Assembly: GCA_963764505.1 (NCBI GenBank)
Contig: CAVXSP010000001.1
Location: 1,178,001 to 1,242,000, forward strand
Direction: 5' to 3'
DNA from: CAVXSP01 sp963764505
GTDB taxonomy: Bacteria; Acidobacteriota; Vicinamibacteria; Vicinamibacterales; SCN-69-37
Length of the DNA: 64,000 nt
Both the position numbers and the translations under genes were made by a program. The notes below the pieces were generated by a model. The model was not told the DNA's origin, searched no databases, and saw only the letters and a program-made list of their open reading frames with translations. Every line of letters starts with the position of its first letter. The first letter of the stretch is position 1. Of the stretch, positions 42,707-51,462 are shown in pieces.

Positions 42707-44017
42707 TCAGCGCCCGCTTTGCAGGTAGTCCACCGCCAGGTTCGCCATCGCGCGAATGCCGACCGGCAGCGCGTCCTCGTTCACGAAGAAGTACGGCGAG
42801 TGGTTCTTGGCCACCGTCGCCGGATCGGCGCCCTCCTTGTTCACCCCCAGATAGAAGTACATGCCCGGCACCTTCTGCTCGAACTTCGAGAAGTCCTCGG
42901 CGAGCGTCGTCGGCTGCACTTCGAACGTCTTCTGATCGCCGGCGACGCGGCGGAGTGTCGGAATCATCTTCGCGGTGAGCGCCGGGTCGTTGTAGGTCAC
43001 CGGCGCCGTGTTCTCGATCTCGACCTCTGCCTCGGCGCCCGCGCTCTGCGCGATGAGCTGCGTCGTCCGCCGCACGCGGTCGTTCAGATCCTTCTGCACG
43101 GCCGGATCGAGCGCGCGGATCGTCCCCTCCATCGTGACGGTGTCCGGAATGATGTTGTAGCGGATGCCGCCCGTGATGTGCCCGATGGTCACGACCGCCG
43201 GCGCCTGCGTGATGTCGATCTGGCGGCTGACGATCGTCTGGAGTCCGTTGACGATCTGGGCGCCCACGGCAATCGGATCCACGCCGCCCCAGGGCGCCGC
43301 GCCGTGCGTCTGCCGGCCGTGCACGACGATCTTCAGCCGATCGGAGCTGGCCATGAGGCCGCCGGCGCGGTACCAGAGCGTGCCCGGCGCCATCGGCATG
43401 ACGTGCAGCCCGAAGATGGCGTCGACGTGCGGATTCTCCAGCACGCCTTCCTTCACCATGTCGCCGGCGCCGCCGGTTTCGCCGGGCGGCGGGCCTTCTT
43501 CGGCCGGCTGGAAGATGAACTTGACCGTGCCAGGCAGCTGCGCCTTCATGCCGGCGAGAATTTCGGCCACGCCCATCAGCATCGCCGTGTGGGCGTCGTG
43601 GCCGCAGGCGTGCATGACGCCGACCTCCTCGCCGTTGTAGGTCGATCGCGCCGTCGATTTGAACGGCAGGTCCAGCATCTCGGTGACGGGAAGACCGTCC
43701 ATGTCGGCTCGCAACGCCACGACCCGGCCGCCGCCGGCCGGCGCCGCGCCGCCGCGCAGCACCCCGACCACCCCCGTCTTCGCGATGCCGGTCTGCACGT
43801 CGAGACCCAGCGCGCGCAGGTGATCGGCCACGAGCTTCGACGTCCGGACCTCGCGGTTGGACAGCTCCGGGTGCTCGTGGATGTCGCGCCGCCAGGCGAT
43901 GACCTTGGGCATGACGGCGGCGAGCCGGCTGTCGATGTCCGAGGAGAGTCCCTGGGCGGCCCCCGGCGCGAGCGACAGCGGAACCAGCGCGAGAGCGAGA
44001 AGCAGCGTGGCTTTCAT
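42707..44017 (-). CDS. exported M20-family amidohydrolase
   Basis: A 436-residue M20D (hippurate hydrolase/IAA-amino acid hydrolase type) metalloenzyme with a signal peptide ending near APGAAQG. Motifs are RRDIHEHPELSNRE near residue 43, RADMDGLPVTE, MHACGHDAHTAML with metal-binding Cys/His, FQPAEEGPPPGETGGAGDM with catalytic Glu, GLHVMPMAPG and the dimerisation-domain THGAAPWGGVDP. It removes an acyl group from N-acyl amino acids or related amides outside the cytoplasm. It is divergent from the tannase-like gene, with 67 bp between starts containing a TATAAT. Confidence 0.92.
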   Translation of the reverse strand: MKATLLLALALVPLSLAPGAAQGLSSDIDSRLAAVMPKVIAWRRDIHEHPELSNREVRTSKLVADHLRALGLDVQTGIAKTGVVGVLRGGAAPAGGGRVVALRADMDGLPVTEMLDLPFKSTARSTYNGEEVGVMHACGHDAHTAMLMGVAEILAGMKAQLPGTVKFIFQPAEEGPPPGETGGAGDMVKEGVLENPHVDAIFGLHVMPMAPGTLWYRAGGLMASSDRLKIVVHGRQTHGAAPWGGVDPIAVGAQIVNGLQTIVSRQIDITQAPAVVTIGHITGGIRYNIIPDTVTMEGTIRALDPAVQKDLNDRVRRTTQLIAQSAGAEAEVEIENTAPVTYNDPALTAKMIPTLRRVAGDQKTFEVQPTTLAEDFSKFEQKVPGMYFYLGVNKEGADPATVAKNHSPYFFVNEDALPVGIRAMANLAVDYLQSGR

Positions 44018-44043
44018 GCGCGCAGTCTAGCAAACCGGTTGGC

Positions 44044-44049
44044 TATAAT
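44044..44049 (+). promoter_or_regulatory. consensus -10 element upstream of tannase-like gene
   Basis: TATAAT lies 36 bp before the ATG at 44085. No clear -35 element sits 16-18 bp upstream, so activator dependence is possible. It is one of the few perfect -10 hexamers in this GC-rich window. Confidence 0.45.
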
Positions 44050-44084
44050 CGCTCGCGGCCGTTCCGAGCCTCCAGGCCGCGCCC

Positions 44085-45659
44085 ATGTTCCGATCCGCGC
44101 TGATCGCCCCGGCGGCATTGTCGCTCGCCGTTGCGCTGGCGGTCGTCCCGCTCGCCCGGCGCGTGCTCGCGCCGACGGAGCCGGCCGGACGGTCGGGTCC
44201 CCACGTCGAGTGCTCGTCGCTCGCCGGCGCGCGCGTGCCCGACGTGCGGGTCACCGAGGCCGTGCTGGTGCCGGCGCAGGCCGGCGGGCCGGTGCGCGCG
44301 GCCCACTGCCGCGTCTCCGGTACGATCGAGGAGGAGATCCGGTTCACGGCGCTCCTGCCCGACGAATGGAACGGCAGGTTCTTCGCCGGCGGGGGGGGCG
44401 GCTTCGTCGGGGACGTGGAGAATCAGGCGGCCGGGTCCGTCGACGCCGGGTACGCGTCCATCGGGACCGACACGGGACATCAGGGCGACGGCACCGAGGC
44501 GTCGTGGGCGCTCGGCCATCCCGACCGTGTCGTGAACTGGGGCCACCGCGCGATCCATCGCACGGCCGAGGTCGGCAAGGCGCTCGTCGCGACGTACTAT
44601 GGCGCCGCGCCGCGCCGGTCCTACTTTTTCGGCTGCTCGAACGGCGGCCGTCAGGCGCTGATGGAGGCGCAGCGGTACCCGGACGATTTCGACGGCATCG
44701 TCGCGTGCGCGCCGGCGTTCGACATCACGAACCTCGCCGCCGAGTTCGTCAGGAACTCGCAGGTGGCGTTCCCGGATCCGCATCACCTCACCGAGTCGGC
44801 GGTCTCGCCGGAGAACCTGCAGCTCCTGGAGGCCCGCGTGCTCGCGGCGTGCGACGCGCTCGACGGCGTCAGTGACGGCGTGCTCGACGATCCGCGCGAC
44901 TGCACGTTCAACGTCGCCGATCTGCCGCTCTGCGGAGACGAGCGGCCGGCGCCGGCCTGTGTGACGCACGCGCAGCGCGCCGCGATCGAGCGGATCCATC
45001 AGCCGACGATCAGCCACGGCGCGCCGATCTACCCGGGCCAGCCGTTCGGAGGAGAAGGACAGCCGGGCGGATGGCGGACGTGGATCACCGGAGTGATCGA
45101 ACGGCAAGCCGGCGATCCGCCCGGCCCGCCGAGCCTCCAGTACGCGTTCGGCACCGAAGGCTTCAAGTACCTCGTGTTCGGGCGGCCCGACTGGGACTAC
45201 AGCTCGTACGACCTGTCGACCTGGCGCGCCGATACGGCCGTCGTCGCGCCGATCGTCGACGCCGACAGCGCGGACCTGTCCGCGTTCACGGCCCGGCACG
45301 GCAAGCTGATCATCGCGCACGGCTGGGCCGATCCCGCCCTCAATCCGCTGTCGACGATTGCGTACTACGGGCGGCTCGAGGCGCGCGATCCGCGACTGCG
45401 CGAGAGCGTACGGTTGTTCATGATGCCGGGCGTGCTGCACTGCGGCGGCGGCCGCGGTCCTGACACGGTCGACTGGTTCACGGCCATCGCCGACTGGGTG
45501 GAGCGCGGCACGGCGCCCGACCGGTTGCTCGCGCGCAAGATCGACCGCGACGGCCGGGTGCTGAACGCGCGTCCGCTGTGTCCGTACCCGCAGCGCGCCG
45601 TCTACGACGGCGTCGGCTCGACGACGGACGCGGCGAGTTTCAGTTGCAAGGAGAAGTAG
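44085..45659 (+). CDS. tannase/feruloyl esterase-family protein
   Basis: A 524-residue exported esterase with an N-terminal signal-anchor. The family core shows VPDVRVTEAVLVP, EIRFTALLPDEWNGRFFAGG, the nucleophile elbow SYFFGCSNGGRQALMEAQRYP at about residue 183, an Asp in IIAHGWADPALNP at about 416 and the catalytic His in MMPGVLHCGGGRGPD. Cys residues near the Ser and His are typical of the tannase disulfide. It hydrolyses aromatic esters of plant polyphenols (galloyl or feruloyl) extracellularly; the substrate is unproven. Confidence 0.9.
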   Translation: MFRSALIAPAALSLAVALAVVPLARRVLAPTEPAGRSGPHVECSSLAGARVPDVRVTEAVLVPAQAGGPVRAAHCRVSGTIEEEIRFTALLPDEWNGRFFAGGGGGFVGDVENQAAGSVDAGYASIGTDTGHQGDGTEASWALGHPDRVVNWGHRAIHRTAEVGKALVATYYGAAPRRSYFFGCSNGGRQALMEAQRYPDDFDGIVACAPAFDITNLAAEFVRNSQVAFPDPHHLTESAVSPENLQLLEARVLAACDALDGVSDGVLDDPRDCTFNVADLPLCGDERPAPACVTHAQRAAIERIHQPTISHGAPIYPGQPFGGEGQPGGWRTWITGVIERQAGDPPGPPSLQYAFGTEGFKYLVFGRPDWDYSSYDLSTWRADTAVVAPIVDADSADLSAFTARHGKLIIAHGWADPALNPLSTIAYYGRLEARDPRLRESVRLFMMPGVLHCGGGRGPDTVDWFTAIADWVERGTAPDRLLARKIDRDGRVLNARPLCPYPQRAVYDGVGSTTDAASFSCKEK

Positions 45660-45711
45660 GCCGGCTGTGGGAAGGGCGAGGCTCGTATTCAATCTGATGT
45701 AGAGTGAAGAC

Positions 45712-45987
45712 ATGCCGCATGACGCCATCCTGACGGTCAGGCTTCCGGAGTCTCTGAAGCGCGAGCTGGAGCGGCGTGCGTCAGGGAACCGGCGCTCGTT
45801 GTCTGCCCAGGTCCTGTTCGAGCTCGAGGCGGGCGGCGCGGCTCCGCCCGAAGAGAGCCGCGCAGGCAAGTTCCTCGGTTCGTTCGCCGGAGCCGCGGTG
45901 CCGACCGACGAGCAGTTCGCGGCGGTTCGACATCGGCTGTGGGCGCAGCTGCGAACCCGGGCGCGTCGTGACCGACGTCGTTCTTGA
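45712..45987 (+). CDS. RHH-type antitoxin
   Basis: A 91-residue protein starting MPHDAILTVRLPESLKRELERRA, a ribbon-helix-helix DNA-binding fold (beta strand LTVRLP, then two helices), with a C-terminal tail that would wrap the toxin. It lies directly before a PIN-domain gene with a 20-bp overlap, the usual arrangement of VapBC/FitAB modules. It probably represses its own operon and neutralises the toxin. Confidence 0.8.
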   Translation: MPHDAILTVRLPESLKRELERRASGNRRSLSAQVLFELEAGGAAPPEESRAGKFLGSFAGAAVPTDEQFAAVRHRLWAQLRTRARRDRRRS

Positions 45988-46363
45988 CACGCACGCGTGT
46001 GTCTACGCGTTGAGCGCGCCGGCCAGACTCGGGAAGGCGGCGCGGCGCGTCCTCCGGGAAGTGGAAGCGGGCCGTGCCACTGCATGGGTGCCGGCGGCGG
46101 TCGTCGCCGAACTGGTGCTGCTGCGGCAACTGGGCCGGACGGGCATCGGTCTCCCTGAACTGCGTCTCGCGATGGAACGGGCGCCACGGTTGCGTTTTCT
46201 CAGCCTCGACTTCCGGCAGCTCGAGGCGTTCGCCGCACAGGTCTCGAGTCGCGATCCCTTCGACCGCCTGATTGTCGGCGCCTGCCGCGCCGTCGGCGGC
46301 CTTCTCGTCACGAAGGACGTGTCACTCGCGGATGGCGGCCTCGTGCGCACGGTGTGGGGATAG
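45968..46363 (+). CDS. PIN-domain ribonuclease toxin (VapC-like)
   Basis: A 131-residue PIN domain. The acidic metal-binding residues are Asp in VVLDTHACVYAL (residue 7), Glu in AAVVAELVLL (about 41), Asp in SSRDPFDRLIVGACRA (about 97) and Asp in LLVTKDVSL. Such toxins cut RNA. The GTG start at 45968 overlaps the antitoxin gene by 20 bp, so translation is coupled. The SDR gene follows 3 bp after the stop and may be co-transcribed by read-through. Confidence 0.85.
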   Translation: MTDVVLDTHACVYALSAPARLGKAARRVLREVEAGRATAWVPAAVVAELVLLRQLGRTGIGLPELRLAMERAPRLRFLSLDFRQLEAFAAQVSSRDPFDRLIVGACRAVGGLLVTKDVSLADGGLVRTVWG

Positions 46364-46366
46364 CGC

Positions 46367-47149
46367 ATGATCCTTCGAGGCAAGACCGCGCTCGTCACCG
46401 GCAGCGCCAGGGGCATCGGCGCCGCCATCGCGACCGTGTTCGCCCGCGAAGGCGCGCGCGTGGTCGTTACGGGCATGCCGGCAGAGCAGGGACAGGCGCT
46501 GGCGGTGACGCTCGGCAACGGCGGCGTCTACTTTGCCGCCGATCTGCGCGACGCCGGCGAGACGCGTGCGCTCGCCGGCGCCGCGCTCGAGGCGTGCGGC
46601 GGCCTCGACATCCTGGTCAACAACGCCGCGACGACCGAACGCGCCTCGCTCGAGACGTTCACGCCCGAGCAGTTCGACGCGATCCTGCACGTGAACCTGC
46701 GCGCGGCGCTCCTGCTCTCGCAGGCCGCGCTGCCCTCGCTCACTCGCCGGGCCGGCGTCATCGTCAACATCGGCAGCGTCAACGCCCATGTCGGCTGGCA
46801 GAATCTGCTGCTCTACGCCGCGTCGAAGGCGGCGCTCGTGACCGCCTCGAAGAACATGGCCAACGCGCTCAAGTACGCGCGCGTTCGCGTGCACTGTCTC
46901 AATCCCGGCTGGGTCGACAGCGAGGGCGAGCGGATCATGATGAAGCGGCTCGGTCACCCGGACGATTTCCTCGACCAGGAAGGCCGGAAGCTGCCGGAAG
47001 GGCGGCTGCTCCGCCCGTCGGAAATCGCGGAAGCCGTCCTGTTCTTCGTCAGCGACAAGGCGGCCGCCTTCAGCGGGTCGGTCGTGGACCTCGAGCAGTA
47101 CCCGATGGGCGCGATGCACCACCCGAGGCACACGGAGCCGATGCAGTAG
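46367..47149 (+). CDS. short-chain dehydrogenase/reductase
   Basis: A 260-residue classical SDR with cofactor motif TGSARGIG at residue 11, NNAA (variant NNAG) at about 85, catalytic Ser in NIGSVNAHVGW and YAASK at about 151. The C-terminal insert MMKRLGHPDDFLDQEGRKLPEGR resembles sugar-type dehydrogenases of this family. Substrate unknown. It starts 3 bp after the toxin stop; ordinary SDRs are rarely linked to toxin-antitoxin pairs, so this is likely accidental juxtaposition. Confidence 0.9.
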   Translation: MILRGKTALVTGSARGIGAAIATVFAREGARVVVTGMPAEQGQALAVTLGNGGVYFAADLRDAGETRALAGAALEACGGLDILVNNAATTERASLETFTPEQFDAILHVNLRAALLLSQAALPSLTRRAGVIVNIGSVNAHVGWQNLLLYAASKAALVTASKNMANALKYARVRVHCLNPGWVDSEGERIMMKRLGHPDDFLDQEGRKLPEGRLLRPSEIAEAVLFFVSDKAAAFSGSVVDLEQYPMGAMHHPRHTEPMQ

Positions 47150-47150
47150 A

Positions 47151-47293
47151 GGGCTTCGCGGCTACAGGCCCCGGGCCGCAATCACCAAAGCGGCGCGCTG
47201 CTCGAATTCGGGCCTACAGCCCACCACACGATTCCCGAAACCGCGTTAGGCGACGGGCTGGGCCCAAGAGTCCGGAGCCCATAGGCCAGAGCC
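47151..47293. repeat. degenerate heptamer repeats in both orientations between convergent genes
   Basis: Left arm (plus strand, 47151-47179) reads GGGCTTC, GCGGCTAC, AGGCCCC, GGGCCGC. Right arm (minus strand, 47293-47253) reads GGGCTCT, GGCCTAT, GGGCTCC, GGACTCT, TGGGCCC. Each arm is in sense orientation for the gene ending beside it. The unit matches the arrays at 20116 and 28083. Confidence 0.6.
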
Positions 47294-47297
47294 CTCG

Positions 47298-48530
47298 TCA
47301 ATTCCTGAACAACCTCGGAGCCATGTCCGCGACGTTCTGCCGCCAGAGCGGCCAGACGTGGGCCATGTCGGGCACTTCCTGCTCCGTGAAGTGCACGCCC
47401 TTCGCCGTCAGCCACTTCTTGAATTCGCGGTTGACCGTGATGAGACCATCCGAGGTCCCGCAGACGATCCAGAGCATCTTGATCCGCGCGTTGTCCTTCG
47501 CGCCGAGGCCGGGGAACATCGTGTCGAACATTTCGGGGTGCACGACCTGCGGCGGACCGGCGCCGCGCCTCCCCCGCCCGACGGCAGGCGCCGCCGGCGG
47601 AGCCCCGGCCGCGGCCGGCGCAGCCGTGGTCACGCCCGGCCACATCACGAACGCGCCGCTGAACGACGCGATCCAGGCGAACTTGTCGAGGTGGTTCAGC
47701 GCCGTGTAGACCGTCTCGATGCCGCCCATCGACAGGCCGGCGATGGCGCGCTGCGTGCGATCCCGCGAGACGTGATAGCTCTTCTCGACCTGCGGCATGA
47801 CCTCCTCGAGCAGGATCCGGGTGTAGCCCGTCAGGTTGTCCGTGGCCGTGGCGCCGCGCGCGCCGGCCGGCCCGTTGGCGGTGCCGTAGCCGAGCGTCGT
47901 CACCATCACCATCGGGACGGCCTTGCCGGCGGCGATGAGGTTGTCGAGGATGACGTTCGCCGCGCCGGCGTTCACCCAGCGTCCAGCGTCGTCACCCAGG
48001 CCGTGCAGCAGGTAGAGCACCGGGTAGGGCTGCGGGCGGCGCGGGTCGTAGCCCGGCGGCGTATATACGAAGAACTCGCGATCGTCGCCCGCGAGTGTCG
48101 AGTGGAACGCGTGTCGTGCGACCGCGCCGCGGGGGACGCCTGGCGCCGGCAGCCAGGGTGCGGGCCCCGGCACGAAGAACATGTTCTGGAAGCTGCCGAA
48201 CGACGTCTGGTACTCGCGGTTGGACGGGTCCGTGATCGTGGCGCCGTCCAGGACGAACGAGTAGGTGTAGATGTCCGGAGCGAGCGGGTCGGTCGTCGCG
48301 GTCCAGACGCCGGCTTCGTCCTTCTGCATCGGCAGGCGCTTGCCGGCGAGCGCCACGAGCACGTCCTTCGCGTCGGAGGCGCGCAGCCGGAAGGTCACGC
48401 GGCCGTCGGCGCCGACCTCGGGCGACGTGACCGGACCACCGCCGCGCCCCCCCGCCTGGGCGTGAACGAACGTGGGCTGCGCGAGCGCGACGGTCAGCAT
48501 CAGGGTAGACACCAGTGCGCGGCTGATCAT
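47298..48530 (-). CDS. exported esterase, enterochelin-esterase/feruloyl-esterase-like
   Basis: A 410-residue exported esterase. After the signal peptide (ending FVHAQA) comes a GGRGGG stretch, then a CBM48/E-set-like domain (VTFRLRASDAKDVLVALAGKRL to about residue 120) and an esterase D-like hydrolase domain: PYPVLYLLHGLGDDAGRW, nucleophile elbow AIAGLSMGGIETVY at about 262, Asp in WIVCGTSDGL and His in PDMAHVWPLW. An insert rich in Ala/Pro/Gly/Arg near residue 300 is low complexity. It likely hydrolyses aryl or sugar esters outside the cell. AAGGAG lies 8 nt before the ATG. Confidence 0.88.
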   Translation of the reverse strand: MISRALVSTLMLTVALAQPTFVHAQAGGRGGGPVTSPEVGADGRVTFRLRASDAKDVLVALAGKRLPMQKDEAGVWTATTDPLAPDIYTYSFVLDGATITDPSNREYQTSFGSFQNMFFVPGPAPWLPAPGVPRGAVARHAFHSTLAGDDREFFVYTPPGYDPRRPQPYPVLYLLHGLGDDAGRWVNAGAANVILDNLIAAGKAVPMVMVTTLGYGTANGPAGARGATATDNLTGYTRILLEEVMPQVEKSYHVSRDRTQRAIAGLSMGGIETVYTALNHLDKFAWIASFSGAFVMWPGVTTAAPAAAGAPPAAPAVGRGRRGAGPPQVVHPEMFDTMFPGLGAKDNARIKMLWIVCGTSDGLITVNREFKKWLTAKGVHFTEQEVPDMAHVWPLWRQNVADMAPRLFRN

Positions 48531-48610
48531 GAGGCGGCTCCTTGGAAGCAGGGGATTGTACTTCGGAGTTCCTCGGATCGGCGATCGCCCGATTCCTTCG
48601 CCATCGTTTC

Positions 48611-48657
48611 TGAGATCGGTCTCATATTTGGAAGTCGCATCGCGGGCTTCGTATAGT
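48611..48657 (+). promoter_or_regulatory. palindrome plus promoter for the cytochrome-porin operon
   Basis: A 14-bp near-palindrome (TGAGATCGGTCTCA, 48611-48624) precedes TTGGAA (48628-48633), an 18-bp spacer and TATAGT (48652-48657). Transcription would start about 2 bp before the ATG at 48666. The palindrome centre lies near -47, a position typical of an activator site. No factor can be named. Confidence 0.5.
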
Positions 48658-48665
48658 TTCTGCCC

Positions 48666-49790
48666 ATGAAGTGGCGCGGGTGTGCGGCGTGGGTTGTGTT
48701 CGTCTGCGCGATCCCGGCCGGCGCAGCAGCACAGGCGCGCGATTCGGCGCCGGCGCGGACCGGCGGCGAGATCTATCGCGTGGCGTGTGTGTCGTGTCAC
48801 GGTCCGGACGGCAAAGGGCAGCCGCAGGCCCTCCTCGGATTCGAACGGCCGGCCTCCTTCCCGGATTTCACCGACTGTCCGGTCTCCTCGGTCGAGCCCG
48901 ACGAGATGTGGCTGGCGGTCGTGCACCGCGGCGGGCGCATCCGCGGGCTCAGCCACATCATGCCGGCATTCGGCGACGTGCTGACCGACGATGAGATCTA
49001 TCGCGTCGTGCAGTACCTGCATTCGCTCTGCGCCGAGCCGCGATGGCCCCGGGGGAACCTGAACTTTCCGCGGGCCTTCTTCACCGAGAAGGCGTATCCC
49101 GAGAACGAGACGGTCTTCACGGTCAACGCCGTGCCGAGCCACCCGACCAGCTACGAGAATCGCGTCGACTACGAGCACCGAATCGGCCGGCGCGCGCAGC
49201 TGGAGCTCGGCGCGCCGCTGAACATCCAGCAGGCCGAGTCGGGGAACTGGAGCCGCGGGCTGGGCGACATCAACGCCGCGCTCAAATACGCCTTCCTCGA
49301 CAGCAACCGCTCGGGCACGATCGCGTCCGCCGGCGGGGAAGTGACGCTGCCGACCGGCAAGGAAAACGAAGGGCTGGGCGGCGGCGTGACGATCTTCGAG
49401 GTCTTCGGGCTCTTCGACCAGGCCCTGCCGCGCGAGTCGTTCGTCCAGGTGCACGTCGGGTTCGAGCGCCCGAAGGACCACGACGTCGAGGCGAACTCCG
49501 CGTACTGGCGCACGGCCGTCGGCAAGACCGTCAGTCAGGGCGGATTCGGCCGGCAATGGACGCCGATGGTGGAGGTCCTCGGGGCCAAGGAGCTGACGAG
49601 CGACGGCGTCGTCGAATGGGATCTCGTGCCCCAGATGCAGGTGACGCTGAGCGTGTTTCAGCACATCCGGCTGGACGTCGGGATGCGGATTCCGGTGAAC
49701 GAACGGGACACACGCAAGAACGCCGTGCTCGCCTACTTCCTCTGGGACTGGTTCGACGGCGGGCTGTTCGAGCTGTGGAGGGCCCATTGA
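48666..49790 (+). CDS. cytochrome c fused to predicted outer-membrane beta-barrel
   Basis: A 374-residue exported protein with a signal peptide ending near GAAAQA. Residues 33-120 are a mono-heme cytochrome c domain: GGEIYRVACVSCHGPDGKG with the CxxCH heme site, an axial Met in LSHIMPAFGDVLTDDE and the closing helix YRVVQYLHSL. From about 130 to the end the sequence alternates in barrel-like strands (RRAQLELGAPLNI, LGDINAALKYAFL, GTIASAGGEVTLPTG, VTIFEVFGLFDQ, SFVQVHVGFERP, WTPMVEVLGAKEL, IRLDVGMRIPVN) and ends in aromatic strands (AVLAYFLWDWFDGGLFELW). This reads as a heme carrier tied to an outer-membrane pore. The next gene, a five-heme cytochrome, starts within its stop codon. Confidence 0.78.
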   Translation: MKWRGCAAWVVFVCAIPAGAAAQARDSAPARTGGEIYRVACVSCHGPDGKGQPQALLGFERPASFPDFTDCPVSSVEPDEMWLAVVHRGGRIRGLSHIMPAFGDVLTDDEIYRVVQYLHSLCAEPRWPRGNLNFPRAFFTEKAYPENETVFTVNAVPSHPTSYENRVDYEHRIGRRAQLELGAPLNIQQAESGNWSRGLGDINAALKYAFLDSNRSGTIASAGGEVTLPTGKENEGLGGGVTIFEVFGLFDQALPRESFVQVHVGFERPKDHDVEANSAYWRTAVGKTVSQGGFGRQWTPMVEVLGAKELTSDGVVEWDLVPQMQVTLSVFQHIRLDVGMRIPVNERDTRKNAVLAYFLWDWFDGGLFELWRAH

Positions 49791-51448
49791 GTACGCTGAC
49801 GAAGCGGCTGTCGCTGCTCCTGCTGGTTGCCGCCTGCGGCATCGCCGTCCTGCTCGTCGAGCGCGCGGACATGCACGCCCAGGAGCCGTCGACGATCGCC
49901 ACGCACGTCGACCCGAACATCCTGTTCAAGACCGGCGGGAACTGCATGCCGTGCCACAACAATCTGTACACGGCGTCGGGCGAGGACGTGTCGATTGGCG
50001 TGAGCTGGCGCGCCTCCGTGATGGCCAACTCGGCGCGCGATCCCTACTGGCAGGCCGGCGTCCGGCGCGAGACGATCGACCATCCGACGGCGGCCGCTGA
50101 CATCGAGAACGAGTGCTCCATCTGCCACATGCCCATGGCGACCGCGACGGCGCATGCCCACGATCGCAAGGGCCAGGTGTTCGCGCATCTGCCCGTGGCC
50201 GATCACGACGGCGACGAGGACCAGCTCGCGCACGACGGCGTGTCCTGCACGATGTGCCATCAGATCTCGAGCGAGAAGCTCGGGACGCCCGACAGCTTCG
50301 TCGGAAGGTTCGTGATTGCGGGACCCCAGTCGACCCCGCGGCCGATCTACGGCCCGTTCGGCCTGCAGAAGGGGCTGGAGACGGTCATGCGATCGTCCGC
50401 CGAGTTCCAGCCGACGCTGGGCGCTCACATCCGCACGTCGGAGCTCTGCGCGACCTGCCACACGCTCATCACCAAGGCGCTGGACGCGCAGGGCCAGGAG
50501 ATCGGCGAGCTGCCGGAGCAGGTGATGTTCCAGGAATGGCAGCACAGCGCCTATCGCGCCGAGCAGCGCACGTGCCAGTCGTGCCATATGCCGGTCGCGG
50601 ACGGGCCCATCCAGATCTCGTCGGTCCTCGGAGAGCAGCGCGACCAGTTGTCACGGCACGTGTTCGTCGGGGGCAACTTCTTCCTCCTGCGGCTCCTGAA
50701 TCGCTACCGCGTGGAGCTTGGCGTCGCCGCGCTCCCGGCCGAGCTCGAGGCCTCGGCGGCCCGCACGATCGAGAACGTGCAGACGAAGGCGGCGACGGTC
50801 GCCATCGACTCGCCGGCGCTGAGCGCCGGGCGGCTCGCGTTCGACGTCGACGTCCAGGACCTCACCGGCCACAAGTTCCCGACCGGCTACCCGGCGCGCC
50901 GCGCCTGGCTCCACGTCACGGTGCGCGACGGGAGCGGCCGCGCCCTGTTCGAGTCCGGCGCCATCACGCCAGCCGGTCTCATCAGCGGCAACGACAACGA
51001 CGCCGATCCGCTCCAGTTCGAGCCGCACTACACCGAGATCCGGCAGCCGGACCAGGTGCAGATCTACGAGTCGATCATGGGCGATCCGAACGGCCGTCCG
51101 ACCACGGGGCTGCTCACCGCCGTCCGCTACCTCAAGGACAACCGCCTGCTCCCGCGCGGCTTCGACAAGGCCACGGCCGATCCATGGGTCAAGGTGGTCG
51201 GCGGGGCCCTGGAGGATGCGGACTTCTCGGGTGGCGGCGACCGCGTCCGGTACTCGGTCGACGTGGGGAGCGGCGCCGGGCCTTACCAGATAGAGGCGGA
51301 GCTCCGGTTCCAGCCGATTGGCTTCCGCTGGGCCCACAACCTGGAGCCGTACGACGCGCCCGAGCCGCAGCGGTTCGTCGGCTACTACGAATCGATGTCC
51401 GACAGCGCCTCGATCATCGTCACGACGGCGAGGGCGGTCGCGCGATAG
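49787..51448 (+). CDS. five-heme c-type cytochrome
   Basis: A 553-residue exported multiheme cytochrome with a membrane-targeting N-terminus (RLSLLLLVAACGIAVLLVERA). Five CxxCH sites are visible: CMPCH (about residue 48), CSICH (about 112), CTMCH (about 155), CATCH (about 224) and CQSCH (about 265). The C-terminal about 250 residues lack hemes and form a beta-rich domain with DLTGHKFPTGYPARRAWLHV and GFRWAHNLEPYDAPEP, as in some cytochrome c554-like proteins. The TTG at 49787 overlaps the upstream stop (TTGA) with GGAGGG 6 nt before it, so synthesis is coupled to the cytochrome-barrel protein. It likely passes electrons in the periplasm or to the outer membrane. Confidence 0.88.
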   Translation: MSTLTKRLSLLLLVAACGIAVLLVERADMHAQEPSTIATHVDPNILFKTGGNCMPCHNNLYTASGEDVSIGVSWRASVMANSARDPYWQAGVRRETIDHPTAAADIENECSICHMPMATATAHAHDRKGQVFAHLPVADHDGDEDQLAHDGVSCTMCHQISSEKLGTPDSFVGRFVIAGPQSTPRPIYGPFGLQKGLETVMRSSAEFQPTLGAHIRTSELCATCHTLITKALDAQGQEIGELPEQVMFQEWQHSAYRAEQRTCQSCHMPVADGPIQISSVLGEQRDQLSRHVFVGGNFFLLRLLNRYRVELGVAALPAELEASAARTIENVQTKAATVAIDSPALSAGRLAFDVDVQDLTGHKFPTGYPARRAWLHVTVRDGSGRALFESGAITPAGLISGNDNDADPLQFEPHYTEIRQPDQVQIYESIMGDPNGRPTTGLLTAVRYLKDNRLLPRGFDKATADPWVKVVGGALEDADFSGGGDRVRYSVDVGSGAGPYQIEAELRFQPIGFRWAHNLEPYDAPEPQRFVGYYESMSDSASIIVTTARAVAR

Positions 51449-51462
51449 GCAGTCAAGAACTG

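Noticed and set aside
46367..47149. SDR as a functional part of the toxin-antitoxin module
   Set aside because: Only the 3-bp spacing suggests it; no known module has this composition, so simple adjacency is more likely.
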